Below are positions 48,654 through 60,100 of a DNA stretch of 64,000 nt, piece after piece. This DNA comes from Numida meleagris (taxonomy: Eukaryota > Chordata > Aves > Galliformes > Numididae): assembly GCF_002078875.1 (NCBI RefSeq), contig NC_034438.1, positions 72,303,320-72,367,319 of the forward strand, read 5' to 3'. How positions within the stretch are numbered: the stretch's first letter is position 1; the number at the start of each line of letters is the position of its first letter. A program made the translations under genes and the position numbers. The notes beneath the pieces were generated by a model. That model did no database searches and was not told where the DNA came from. It worked only from the letters and a program-made list of their open reading frames with translations.

Positions 48654-49360
48654 TGTGTGTAAGTACAGATCTGTAAGAGCTATTGTTATTCATGCACGAA
48701 TAAGCTGTTTTTGGACAGGCAGGCCCTGTGCCTTCTGGACATTATTTGTTCCTTGTTCTTCAGGCCTTGCAATTCCTCCCTGGGGGTTTGGGGTGTGTTT
48801 CCCAACAGTAGGGAAGTTAAAATGCCCTCCTTCAGGGTTATCTCACCTCTGGGATGCTTTTTAGACTTAAGCTAATGCCAGTTGGCTGATCATAAATCTC
48901 GGCTCTAGGAATACCTAGGGCTAAGCCTTTTTTTTTTTTCACAATTCATTATTCCACTTTTTTTTTTTTTTTGCAGATTTTATATTTATTTTTCTTTGCT
49001 GTAGTTTATCTTCTCTGTTTCTGATTATTTCTCTTCTACCACTTCCTCTTCAGCTGTCCAAAATTTCTGAGCCCACTCCTTCTCATTCCAGGAAGGGGCA
49101 CATTTAATTTTTGCAGCAGTCACCTATGGCAATCCCATCTGTGGTGCAAATTTTCTGCCACATTAAAGTGTAAATACCCGAATTGGTGCTGTGGGTGCAG
49201 TTGTGTTTGAATGCGCTCCTGTGGCCATGGTGAAAGAAGGTAGTCATGCCCAAATGAGAAATCTCGTGTCTAGCTTACAGAATAGTGCTCTTTCCTGAAG
49301 CCACAGATTATAGATTCCTTTGGATTGCAGGTGATAAATACACTGTCTGCTGAGCATGTG
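48654..49360. other. Unique sequence before the retroviral LTR
   Basis: Nothing recognised. T tracts occur at 48930-48940 and 48959-48972. Confidence 0.5.
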
Positions 49361-50026
49361 TGTGTTCTGGTTTCTCCTGAGACAGAGTTGATCTTTTTTC
49401 CTTCAAAATGTCTGGTATGATGCTACGTGTTGGCTTTGGGAAAAGAACCATGATGAAAACACAGCAATGTTTTTGTTGTTGCTGAGTAGCGCTGTAGGGA
49501 GCCAAGGACATTTCAACTTCTTATACTGTCCCACCAATGAAGAATGCTGAGGGGGACACAAGGAGCAGACAGGGGAGATAATCAGGACAGCTGATCTAAA
49601 CTGGCAAAAGGGATATTTCACACCACATGATATAATGCAACAACAACAACAACAACAAAGCATTAAAACCTGTGGGAAGTTGGCAGGGGGTAGGGGAACA
49701 GCAGCTGCTCAGGGACTGGATGGACTTCGGTCAGTGAGTGATCAGCAATTGCATTGCTCTTCAGTCATTTTGGAAACAGATATAATATTGTTATAATTAC
49801 TATGATTTTCTTTTTCTTTTTCTATCCTGTATTTGTATCTCTCATTTTGGAAACAAGTAGTATTATAATTACTGTTATTTGGCTTTTCTCTTCCTTTTCT
49901 ATATTGTTAAATAGGTTTTATCTCAACACACAAGTTGTAATTTGCTTTTTTTTTCCAGTTCTCTCCTCCATCCCAGTGGGAGTGAGCAAATGTGTGGAGC
50001 TTAGCTGCCTGCTGGGTTTAAATGAC
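49361..50026 (+). mobile_element. 5' LTR of an endogenous retrovirus
   Basis: About 666 bases starting TGTGTTCTGGTTTCTCCTGA and ending GGGTTTAAATGACA. It follows the layout of a common avian LTR: U3 blocks 'ACTGATGTTTTNGTTGTTGC'-like near 49465-49485, 'GGACAGCTGATCTAAACTGG' (49585-49604), 'AAAGGGATATT' (49608), then an AT-rich variable part, 'TTTATCTCAACACACAAG' (49917-49934), 'AGTTCTCTCCTCCATCCCAG' (49958-49977) and 'GTGTGGAGCTTAGCTGCC' (49992-50009). A primer-binding site follows at 50038. The same family gave the solo LTR at 25344-25785. No 3' LTR is found downstream in the window. Confidence 0.88.
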
Positions 50027-50037
50027 AGTAGTCTTTC

Positions 50038-50055
50038 TGGCACCCAGAGTGGGGA
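50038..50055 (+). promoter_or_regulatory. Degenerate retroviral primer-binding site (tRNA-Lys type)
   Basis: The sequence TGGCACCCAGAGTGGGGA lies 11 bases after the LTR end. It resembles the 18-base site complementary to the 3' end of lysine tRNA used by many retroviruses (TGGCGCCCAACGTGGGG-type), with about four differences. Position and pattern support the LTR boundary call. Confidence 0.7.
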
Positions 50056-50229
50056 TTGAAGGGTAGAGATAATGGCAGACCTGGCCAGAGAGTGTTAAAA
50101 TTGTTATCAACATTGAAGTAGTTAAATAATTGGTGATCACGATGTTGTTTTTCAATTACTTTTTAGAGTTTTTTCAGAATCTTATCTGGGAACTATATCA
50201 TTTAGCAACTCACTTGCTATACATGTTCC

Positions 50230-52110
50230 CTGTTGTACCGCTTATCATCTCTGGATAGTTATGAATGGCAGAGAGTGTGGCATAGTATGGGCAGGTGCCC
50301 AAAGCGGTGGACTCCCTCAGTGTTTTGGAATTTCACTTCTGAACAACTGCAGAATCCTGAAAAACTAGCAAAATATTTGGAAAAGGTCTGCTGTGAGCCT
50401 GGCAGTTCTAGAGAGGCACAAAACACTGCAGTGTGCTGTGGGCTGGCCCATGCCAACACTATTTGGCACTCTCAAAGGAAAGAGAATGAATGCCTCTGGA
50501 TCTGATGACAATGAGATGGGCCCTGTGGCCAGTCCAATCCCTGCAATAGGCCCTGTGGTCAGGGCCTTGCAGTTCAGCCACAGAATCAACCTGTGCCAGT
50601 ATCAGTTATGTCTACACATAAGAGAAAAAAATGTCTGATCGTTTAGTGAGGAAAGAAATTCCTACATAGATGGAAGAAGAGATGAAAATGAGGCATGACT
50701 GTCACAAGAATGAGAGGAGGGAGAGGAAGAGGACATAAAGGAGGCAATAACTGTCCTACCCCTAACCATGTGCAAGCTATGAGAAATGCGATGGGATTTC
50801 ATCTGTTGTCCAGGTGAGCACATTGTGCCTTGGCTGCTCCAGTTCTGGGAGACTGGGGTTAGTAGCCTGAACTTAGCGGGCAGTGAAGCCAGGCAGCTGG
50901 GATCTCTTTTTAAGGAAGACGCCATTGGCTAAACAATTGGAAAACGGACACAGGTCTTCACTCTGTGGAGGCAACTCTTGACAGCCATGAGAGGAAGACA
51001 TCCCTTCAAGGACCTGGTACATTACCCAGGCAACTGAACTACCATGGAGAAATATATCCAATACCTGAGGGAATTAGATGTACTGGGGGTGATGTATAAT
51101 GTTGACCTGAACAGTGATCAGTTATCCCAAGATCCACTTGACATTTGTGAGAGGTAGATTTTTTTTTTTGCAGTGGAAACTTCCAGTACTTTTGTATGTA
51201 GTGTAGAACAAGTTGTTTTTCACAAAGGAAGCTGCTGAACAAAGTAAAGCTGAGACTGGGGCGTTCTGCCCTGGGTAGAACTGGCACAGGCACAAGGTAA
51301 GGTAAATATGCAGGGGAGGGAGAGCCTGGCACAGGACAGAACGAATGTGCTACCTTCTGGAAACATTGCCCTCCTGTCTCCATGGAAAAGTACAAAACAT
51401 ACCTAAAAACAGTAGGTTGATAACAGATCTTATATGAAAATGTATCATAGCAACAGCGTCGGGAAGATTGTGAGCCTGAGACACTCAGCCAGTGAGTGCC
51501 AGGAGAGAGGTTACCTGTGTCAGACCCAAGGTGTAGAATGCTGTGGATTTCACTGACTAGTTGCTCAGTTTCTCCCTTGTAAGTAAGGGTTGTGTGCCAA
51601 CTATTGCAATAATGAATAAACTGCTGTTCTCATGATCTTGCTTGAATACAAATCTTTGATTCTGAGCATTTCTCACACATTAGGTGCTCACTGCTCATGT
51701 GGCGAAGATTTGTAAGGAGAGCACCATGATCATATGCCAACCCAATAACAGCAACAGCCTGGAAAGACGGAGATCAGCCAGTGGTGGATGAAATGGCTAG
51801 CCTACTTTGACAATATGAAGAAAATCTCTCTGCATCCCTACAGGCCTGTGCCTCAGCTCTGGAGAAACTGTCCTGGGAGTGCTAGCAATTAAAAGACAGT
51901 ATGTCCTACTCCACACCTTTACAGACCAGTATCTCAGCTATTAGAAGTAAGTGCTCCTCTGCTCTAGAGAAAGGACATAGTGGGTATAGATCACATGCCA
52001 ATGTATGGATTTACCCATGTGACCATGGAGAGGATATGAGGAAGTGGGATGGAAAACACACCTCAACCCATGAGGCATGAGTATGTAAGTTGCAAGGAAA
52101 AACAATGGCA
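50230..52110 (+). pseudogene. gag remnant, split by an inserted LTR
   Basis: Gag-like pieces appear in shifting frames. At 50305-50390 the reading WTPSVFWNFTSEQLQNPEKL is visible; 50990-51145 holds MEKYIQYLRELDVLGVMY and continues to the insertion; 51682-52110 resumes with a tryptophan/arginine-rich block, an acidic helix and, after about 52000, a stretch corresponding to the end of gag. At least six stops or frameshifts are present in addition to the 532-base LTR. In a working virus Gag forms the particle core. The frame before the inserted LTR continues directly after it, which supports the insertion boundaries. Confidence 0.7.
51146..51677 (+). mobile_element. Solo LTR inserted in gag, with 4-base target duplication
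   Basis: The 532-base unit begins TGTGAGA and ends TCTCACA, an exact 7-base terminal inverted repeat of TG...CA type. It is flanked by CATT on both sides (51142-51145 and 51678-51681), a 4-base target duplication as made by gammaretrovirus-like (class I) integrases. AATAAA occurs at about 51614, some 60 bases from the right end, on the plus strand, consistent with R. There is no similarity to the host element's own LTR. It inserted after the host retrovirus had integrated or while it was still complete, and then recombined to a solo LTR. Confidence 0.85.
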
Positions 52111-52208
52111 AAAGAGGATTGATTATCCCTGGAAAACTGCTGCTTCAGCCTCTAGTGGACTGTTTTGATACGCTGATCTTATTTCTGACTTTAATTCACA
52201 CGTGGATT

Positions 52209-52497
52209 CAGTGGCTTGGCACATCAGAACCACAGGAGTATAAGGCTTTAGTGGATGCTGGTGCACAGTGTACTCAAATGTCACCAAGTTATACAAGGGA
52301 CGAACTCATTTGTATTTCTGGAGTGACAGGGTATCCCGAAAGCTAATTATATTGGAGGGTGAAGCGAACCTCACCAGCAATGAGTGGCAAAAGGACACCA
52401 CTGTGACTAGCCCAGAGGCTCCATGTATCCTTGATATAGACATAGACTACCTCAGGAGAGGGTGCTTCAAAGACCCAAAATGGTATTGGTGGCCTTC
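52209..52497 (+). pseudogene. Retroviral protease remnant
   Basis: The frame 52119-52346 ends with EYKALVDAGAQCTQMSPSYT and 'ICISGVTG', and the overlapping +1 frame continues with the 'EWQKDTTVTSPEAPCILDID' block and DYLRRGCF. These are the active-site loop, flap region and the 'CILGIDYL' end of a retroviral aspartic protease. The catalytic triad D-T/S-G is changed to D-A-G (about 52254-52262), and a frameshift near 52335 splits the domain. The enzyme normally cuts Gag and Pol polyproteins. The sequence departs from the family right after the 'FKDPK' block at about 52480. Confidence 0.85.
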
Positions 52498-52690
52498 CAC
52501 CGCATTCCACCCTGGAGATTTTCCTTTCCTCAAGAGGTAGACATTTCAGTAAGTCACCTCCAGTAAATATTCCAGGTAATCCACACCAAGACAATAGTAA
52601 CTCAAACTTCACAATATTTAGACTGAATCATCATAGTATTTAGCAGAAAAGTGTTACCAGTCCTGAGCAAAACCTTGGGCTTAGTGGTGA
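52498..52690 (+). repeat. Unnamed dispersed repeat, copy B
   Basis: The same-orientation partner of 22519-22801. It begins immediately where protease similarity ends. It lacks about 80 bases present in copy A. Whether it is the 3' noncoding part of this retrovirus family or an unrelated element at a deletion junction is open. Confidence 0.7.
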
Positions 52691-54084
52691 GACCAAAGCA
52701 AGACGTTGGGGAAAGGGAGATGCATTCCATCAAAAAACAGCTGAGGGTCTTGAATTCCAGAAAAACACCAGAGTTGTATGCAACAAATAGCAGAACAAAA
52801 GCAGGACTACACTTAAAACAGAATGCTTGAGACAGATTATTGCCTTTCTGGATTAGATGAGTAATTCATCTAGTCTGCTATTGTTCTATTATAAGCGACT
52901 ATCACTGTTTCAGGGAACACTGCCAGAAATTGTTCAATGAATGGTTATTAGAATAATGATTTCTCTTGAAAAAATAGGGGTTCAAATTTGTTACGTTTTG
53001 TTCTAATGTAATAACCTCTAACAGTGTTCTCATTAACTACATTGAAATGACTTCTTGAGTCTCACCACCTGTTGGTTTTTGCTCTCACGGCCTGTAGACC
53101 CAAACGCTGACCAAGATGTAGGAACAGGTTCCTTTTTATCTGTTTTGTAGTTGTTGTTTTTCATATTCACTAAGTGTACTTGACTTTGTCTTTTCCCAGA
53201 CACTCACTATTATACTCATTCTTGTTCCTTCTCTAATTAAACAGTTCCAATTTATTTCACTTTATTCTCAGGTGTCTGTGCCTCCAAGTGGAGGAAGCCA
53301 ACTTGTGCCTATGGCAATCTCTGGCATAACTGTTTTTCTCTCTCTTCATGCCTCTTTTTGAGAGAAATGCTGCTAGATTTGGACAGTCATATTAAATTGC
53401 TTTATATTGGACTACACAGGATATTATTTTCAGTATTTCACTTTTCTTTGTTTAGTTGAATATTTTGTTTGCAACTTTTCATTTCTGTCCGTCGCTGAAC
53501 AGAGACGTTTTCATTCCTTGATCAATAAACCTTCACTATTGTCTGTGATAGGTTAATTTGGAACACGGTGGTATGTGCAGAAATTCTTTTTTCCTGTATT
53601 ATTTTTATCTGAATTAAATTGCTTTCTACATTTGGGCATCTGCTTCCATGGATTTATTACATTTGTCAGTATTTTCTCAAAATCATCTCTAATTCTAACA
53701 ATTCTAATGGAGGATTTTAGCAAGTCCCTGCTGTGTCCTATTGGTCCAGTATGTCATCCCAGCAGTTTTCCCCTGGAGGCTGGCAGATGTGAATGCCACT
53801 TGCAGAACCTGTCACTTCCAAAACACCCTAGCTGCCACGTGGCCACTGCAGAGCGCTCCCAGCTGTTAGCTGATGTTTTCTCTAGCACTGGGCACATCAA
53901 CCTCTTGTTGCCTCATATACTGCTTGTCGGTGCCTGTATGCATCACAGGAATTATGAACACATAGCAAAGAGCAAGAATAGTCCAGGGACTGAGGGTGAA
54001 ATAATAGGCTTTCTTGTGGGTTTCTGGCACTGGAGGAGGAATCCTTCTGACATCTCGCCCTTTTATTGGAGCTGTGAAGGGGTG
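52691..54084. other. Unique sequence, no 3' LTR found
   Basis: I looked here for a 3' LTR matching 49361-50026 and did not see one. The frame 53575-54105 (176 codons) has no known motif and runs into a CR1 tail, so it is not called as a gene. Confidence 0.5.
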
Positions 54085-54192
54085 GTGGGGTCCCAGGCAA
54101 TCTGATCTAGTGCCTGATTTAATGACTGGCAAACCTGTCCAGAGCAGAAGGGCTGTAAATAGATGATCTTCAAGGTCATTTACAATCAAAGC
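54085..54192 (+). mobile_element. CR1 3' tail remnant
   Basis: It reads GGCAATCTGATCTAGTGCCT, a degraded 'CTGGCA..CCTG.CC' block, and GATGATCTTCAAGGTCATTT, the last 100 bases before the octamers of a CR1; the octamers themselves are lost. It is close to the subfamily of the copy at 25790-26412. Confidence 0.8.
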
Positions 54193-57100
54193 CATGTTTT
54201 CCAGTGAAATGTAACTTGTCTCTTGCTCTTCACTTAATCTCTTTAATCAGTTTCTAATCTTGCTAAATTCCAGCTTCTGAGGGGAGGATAGGGAAATATT
54301 TGCCAGTGTACTGTTCTGCTGCTGAGGCAATGCTGGCTTGACTCCTGTAAGAAGAATCACTGCAGAGGCAAGATAGAATTGCAAGGTCCCTCTCCTCCTG
54401 GTAGCTAGATACAGACGCTTACTGAAATAACCATTACCAAAAGAAAACTGTCTTTCAGCCTTCACATCTTTCGAGCTGATGAGGAACTATGTGCTTGTAT
54501 CTTTACCCCGATAATGAAATGTTGATTTGTTTTTCCCAATTAATGCATAGATTTTTGGATTAAAAGTAGGCTACTCTCTAATTCTCTTGCCAAGTACTTA
54601 AAATCCTAATCTTCCAGGTCTCTTAGGATTTTTGTTGTTGTTGTGTGTGCAATGCTTTTCTGCTAATATTTGTAGTATGGTAAAGAGTAGCCCACGCTTT
54701 CTTCTCAGGCGTACTTTGCTTGTGAAATAAGCTATGCTTTGCCACCATCGTTTTAGTATTTGTTCCAGTTTTGCAACTAGATGGTAGCCCTCTCAGCTTA
54801 CTCAGTTTGATCCAGCTCTTGTCTGCAATCCACATATTCCTTACCTGATCTATCCCAATAGTGATCTTCATCTAAGATACATTTCTGATGTTGCCAAGGC
54901 TGAAGTTCTGTGCATAGACTTACTCCAAGCAGAGCTGGGCTTGATAGTGCTATCTGCACAGTTGTTGCTGGTTACCAGAGTAGTGGGTTCTTCCTTAAAA
55001 AAGAGATGCTAATTAGGGTGCTGGGGAGAATGAGTGTTTGGAATGAAACCTTAGGTGATGATTTGGGCTGTGAGGTGGGAAGTTTAGGTGAATGTTCAAA
55101 GAGAGAACTGGGGATTTTGGGAATGCAGGTTATTCAGACTGGTTGATTTGGTGGGTAATGGGGAGGCAGTGGGGCACTGGGGTGACTTACTGAGTTTTAT
55201 TCATCAGAGAGATGGAGTTCACTGGAAAGCAATTTGGTGGTTTGACACTGTGGGCAGACATCAACTCTGGCAAGGGGCAGGACAAATCAGTTGTTTCTCA
55301 GATTACTGATGTGACAAACCTCGATCTCATCTTGTATCTTTTCCTCAGTAGAAAATGTGCCAGACACATGAAGGCTCTCAAGACATACTACTAATTTCAT
55401 TCAAACACAAACGAGAATGAAGTGGCTTTCAAAGAGATTCAGTTTTTCTGGCTGAGACGTAAGTCTTCCAGCTGTGCCTTTGCAGGGTAGGCGCTTCTAC
55501 TTCCTGCTCAGCAAGTTTAAATGGACCAACTCCACATCATGCCTGTGAGCCCCAAAGGAAGGTGTTACTCTCATGACCTGTGCTGCTCAGCGGCAAACGT
55601 GCTTTGGCTTTCCATGTGTCCCCACACTGCTGTACACAGTGTGGGGCTGCTGCATGGTGCATCACAGTCCACTGCCTCACTATATGGTCAAGGACAAGGG
55701 GAACACCACAGTTACTGTTGTGTTAAACACCACAGATTTGTGTAAGTAGGCTGCTAGAAACAGTGGGCTTAGGAGCACTCTAGTTCAAACCAGACACTTC
55801 CTCTGTCTTTTTTTTTTGAAACACTGCTGATATTTTCCATGTATTCTTCTAAAAAGCTCCTTGTGAAACACTTTGTCAGCAGACTGTGGGCATTTGTACC
55901 TCTGGGAATTTGGCAGAGGGTTGTATTTCTATGTTTCTTGCTTTATTACTGAAATCCCAAGTTTTGCTAATTTTAACTACTATTAACCTAATTTCAGAAC
56001 AGCTGACCTGTTTTCATGTCACTTTTTGTTCCTATGTTGTGCTGTTTCTGTTCCTTTTTCCTTTTCATCTCAGCTTTCATGAGAGATACATTTCTCCATT
56101 GGACTGAATTTTCTTTGTTAAGCGCTTCCTTTCCAGCTTTGCTGCTTTGCATTTGGATTTGTGCTTATTTGTGTTTTTTGTTTGTTTGTTTTACTTATAG
56201 ATCTGAGGCTTATTATTAGTTAGTAGCTTCCACTTTTGTTGTCAGCCTATTTCTACCAAATGGCTTTCTTTCATTTGTTTCAGGAATCTCAAGAGGTTAT
56301 ACAACTTTCCTTGGTCTAAAAACATACAGAAAACTGAGTGGACTCAAAGAGAAATTAATTGGAGGGAAATAAAACCTATGATCATTAAAAGGGAAAAAAG
56401 TTCTGTATGACTTATTGAAATATGGAGTCTTTAAAGATGGGTCTGCTAATAGCTGTTTCCACCTGGAACTTGATTGGTGTCTTATCTCAAATGCAACAGA
56501 ATTCACAGTACAATGATTACCTTGCTTGACACTGATGGAAATTGGCGGAAAGGTCTTCATCCAGAGCATTTAGAGTGAACAGAGACAATGACTAAAGTCA
56601 GTGAAATACAGAAAAATCTGTATTGTTAACTTCCTGAGGAACTCAGGAAGTAACTCAGGAAGTAACTGATTTTATTTAGTTAGTTAGTTGTTGAAAGAGT
56701 ATTTTCTTTTAGTTGGTCATCTTGACTAGTTCTTAAGTATCATTGGTAAATGGGAGGTTATGTTTCTGAGTAGTCTGTTGAAACTGCAATAAATGGCAGA
56801 CTGGACTCATGATCACTCACCTTTTTTTTTCCTTTAGCTTTAAACAAGTACAGCCAGATGCTTCAGTCTTGCTCACTGAGTGTTTCAAATGGTTAAGCAT
56901 CTCTACTAAATCTGTGACAACACTTAGCATGAGATAGGTGATAAAGAAGGATAGGAAATGTTGATTTGTTGCAGCAGGTTTAGAAGCCAAAGAGACATTA
57001 TCTCTTGAGGGTATGAAAACAACTATTATTTTTTATGTCCAGGTGCAGTTGCAGACAAAGAGCAGAAATCAAAAGGAAAATGGATCTCCAGGCTGCCAAT

Positions 57101-60100
57101 CATGCAAATGTTTTTATAGCCATCCCCCTCCACTTCAATAACCTGTTTTCCTGTCAGATCTCTCTCCTGAATGCACAGAAGTTCCCCTTTGATATTTTTC
57201 CTCATTTCTCCCAGTGGCAGAAGTTGACCAAGCCTGAAAGAAGCTGGTTTTATTTCTCAGGTTTTACTAGTACTTCTTTTTTTCCTCCTTTTTTTTTTTT
57301 TAACTTTACATCTTGTGTACAATTGATCTCTTTTCCTTCACCTGCTCTTTTATCACCTAAGAGAGACAAGATAATGTTTCAGTTGGAAACGGGGAGTGAC
57401 TGAAGTAAACCTACAGATTTTGCCCCCTTGTACTCCCACAGGGAACTCCTGGAGTGACACACACACGAGCAAACTGGAAGGCCATGTGTGGTAGCAGAAG
57501 TTGCAGCCTATGGTTAGTCACCACATGCTGGGAGTAAGAGCTCTTGGGGGACAGTCTGCCCAGTCTCTAAGCTGAAAGACAAGGTGTGAGAACAGGACCC
57601 CTCTGGACTGACAGTGGGACGAACAGGTAAGCTGAGAGATGATTCTGTATTTAGGTAAACATAGAGTTTGCCAGTTGCTTTTAACAGCTGAAATGTCTTT
57701 TGAGGTGAAGACTCAAAAAAGGAGAACTGGATTATATAATTCTTATTTACGTCCCTCTTGAGCATTTGTTATTATTGCGCAATCTGTTTTTCCTAAAGCT
57801 TATCCAGCTCCTTGGTTATCTGATGTTCATTTAATTTGAATGTGCTTCACTTGTAAGACTTTCCTTTTCCAAATCTGCATATCTACTGCGTGCTGAGGTG
57901 AGCAGGGATGTCTAGATTGCTGGGCACTTTTCAGTGCAAATGAAATGGCTGCTTCAGAGCCCTGCTGGATCAACAACGCCTCTCAAATGTTAAAAAAATC
58001 ACTGCTCAATTTTTAAATAATGAGCAGAGTATATTTATATTATAGCTGTATGTGGGGATAGCATCACCTCTAAAATACTCTGAAATACAAGAGGAAGATG
58101 GAAAATGTTGTCATTTATCTTGTATTAGCCTATGCAACTTATTTTCAGTCAAAAAAGCGAAGTGATGAACTTTGAAAGGTTTCTTTTTTCCCCTCTCAAT
58201 TTCACTTGTGGAGAGGATGAAGGAAGCATTACAGATGTTAGGAGCTGTCATGGATAAATCAGAAACAACATGCCTTTTCTTGCTAGAGGCATTCAGGCAG
58301 TGAATATTAGTTATTTTAAATTCAAAACAACATGAGGTTGTAATCACTAGATTAATTAAAAAGTTTGGTATCTTTACCTTTTGTTATGCCTTTACCTTGC
58401 TCATGGTGAAACCATTTCAGTTTTGTCACTGTAGATCTTAGATCTTTTCCAACTAATTAATGTAAACGCCAGCATTATGCTCTTCCCGAATTCTGGGCTA
58501 TGCTCTCTGTCTTGTAGACTCAGCACAAACTTATCTTGACCGAACTTAATTTCATTCTGATGTCACTTTTCCATGGTCTTCTCTAATTCAGAGCCTTTAT
58601 ACACCGCTACAAAATCAAAGATGTTCTGTTGCCCAAGGATTCAAACAAGATCAAAGCTGTAATGTTACATTTATGTTTGTCAGCCTGCTGAAAATGCATC
58701 TTAAAAGATTTAATTCACAAGAAATCACTTCCCTAATTGGGTTCCAGTATACATCCACAGAAGTATTTTAAAGTGACTTAATTTTCATTGGTGTAGTACA
58801 GTGTAGTACAAAGAACACTATACTTTCATGATGCTAACCAGATCAAGAATATTTTTGGTAATAACTTTGCATGATTAGAGATTGTTATATAAATATATCT
58901 GTAAAATATTAGTTGGCCACTTTTAATTTGTTGAGAGGGGGAAGGAAAACATGCAGAACTTTTGTTCTCCTTGCAGGTTGTTGGTCAACACAACTCACTG
59001 TTTTTTTTTAAGCAGGCTAGAATATGCCCAAGTACAGTCACAGCTACATGAAGAAAACTACTGAAACAGTTGATCATTTTGGCTTTGTCCTGCGAATGTG
59101 CAGCTTTAGTTCATGAACATTTTAACCTTAACTCCTGCCATGGGATTAGTTGCTACCACTTGTGCACTCTTAAATTCCATGCACATGGACTTTGTGCTTG
59201 GACAAGGACAACGTGTATTCAACCAAACAGATCCTGAGGTTATGGGAAATTTGGAACAAGTGCCTCACAACTTGACTCTGTCTCTGCTCTCAAGAAATGC
59301 AGAAAATAATGGGCACTTGATGTGGTCAGTGGCCATTTGTAACTGTGTGCTGTAGTTGATTCATGTGTGTCCTGTCCTAGTGGCTAGCTCAAAAAGCCAT
59401 AAAATGTCTTTGTATTGCTGGGCCTGGTCATTTGGAAGGCCCCATATGTCCATATATATATGGTGTTCTTTTTTAATTTTTTAATTTTTCTTTTTTTATT
59501 TTATTTGGCACTATACTGAATTAGAAAAGTCAATTATTGTGCTGCTAGAGAGGAGTACATGTGTGCATGCTTTAGATGTGTTAGTCAAATTCCATCCTAG
59601 TTAGTTTAAATATACTGCGGCTGAGGTCTGTTTTCCTCCTCTTCTGACACAGATACCATTTTTCACCTATATGTAATAAAAGTTAAAAAATCTCTATCTT
59701 ATATCACAGGTGAACACATGGTGACTGTTTAGAAGATATGTCAAATTTTTCATAAAACGTAAGATTTAAAGCCTTTTTGCTTTCTCTCCTCTTCTGCAAC
59801 AGCTAGATCTTTAAAGTGGACTGCAGATGATAAATCTGGGTGTAAAAATAACGAAACGTTGTTCTGGCATGGCTTCTCGACACTGCAGATGCTATTTATA
59901 TGAAATGTCGCTGATGGGGCCAGCGCGCCAAAAGTACTTACCGAAATCAGCCTCTTCAGGCCTACCTTCACGGTGCCAACACAACGCTTCCTTTGACTTT
60001 GGTTTTAGCCAAAACCCGGAATCATGGGTTAGCCTCAGCATTAGGGCTCTTGTCTACTGATTCCTGTCTGTACACTGATGATGGTTTCTGTGCACATCTG

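Larger units (their letters stand above)
50027..52497 (+). mobile_element. Internal region of the endogenous retrovirus, truncated after protease
   Basis: After the 5' LTR come a degenerate lysine-tRNA-type primer-binding site, gag-derived sequence with stops and frameshifts, and the protease. Polymerase, integrase, envelope and the 3' LTR are absent. The region is interrupted by a foreign LTR at 51146-51677. The gag and protease type and the LTR layout point to an ERV group common in birds (ERVL-like gag and protease, lysine-type primer site); I would not insist on class. The element cannot produce particles or move on its own. Confidence 0.8.

Noticed and set aside
52691..53600. Search for a 3' LTR of the retrovirus
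   Set aside because: None of the U3 or R blocks of the 5' LTR recur here, so no 3' LTR is claimed.
53575..54105. 176-codon plus-strand frame
   Set aside because: No recognisable motif, and its end lies in a CR1 tail. A frame of this size somewhere in 64 kb of six-frame sequence is plausible by chance.
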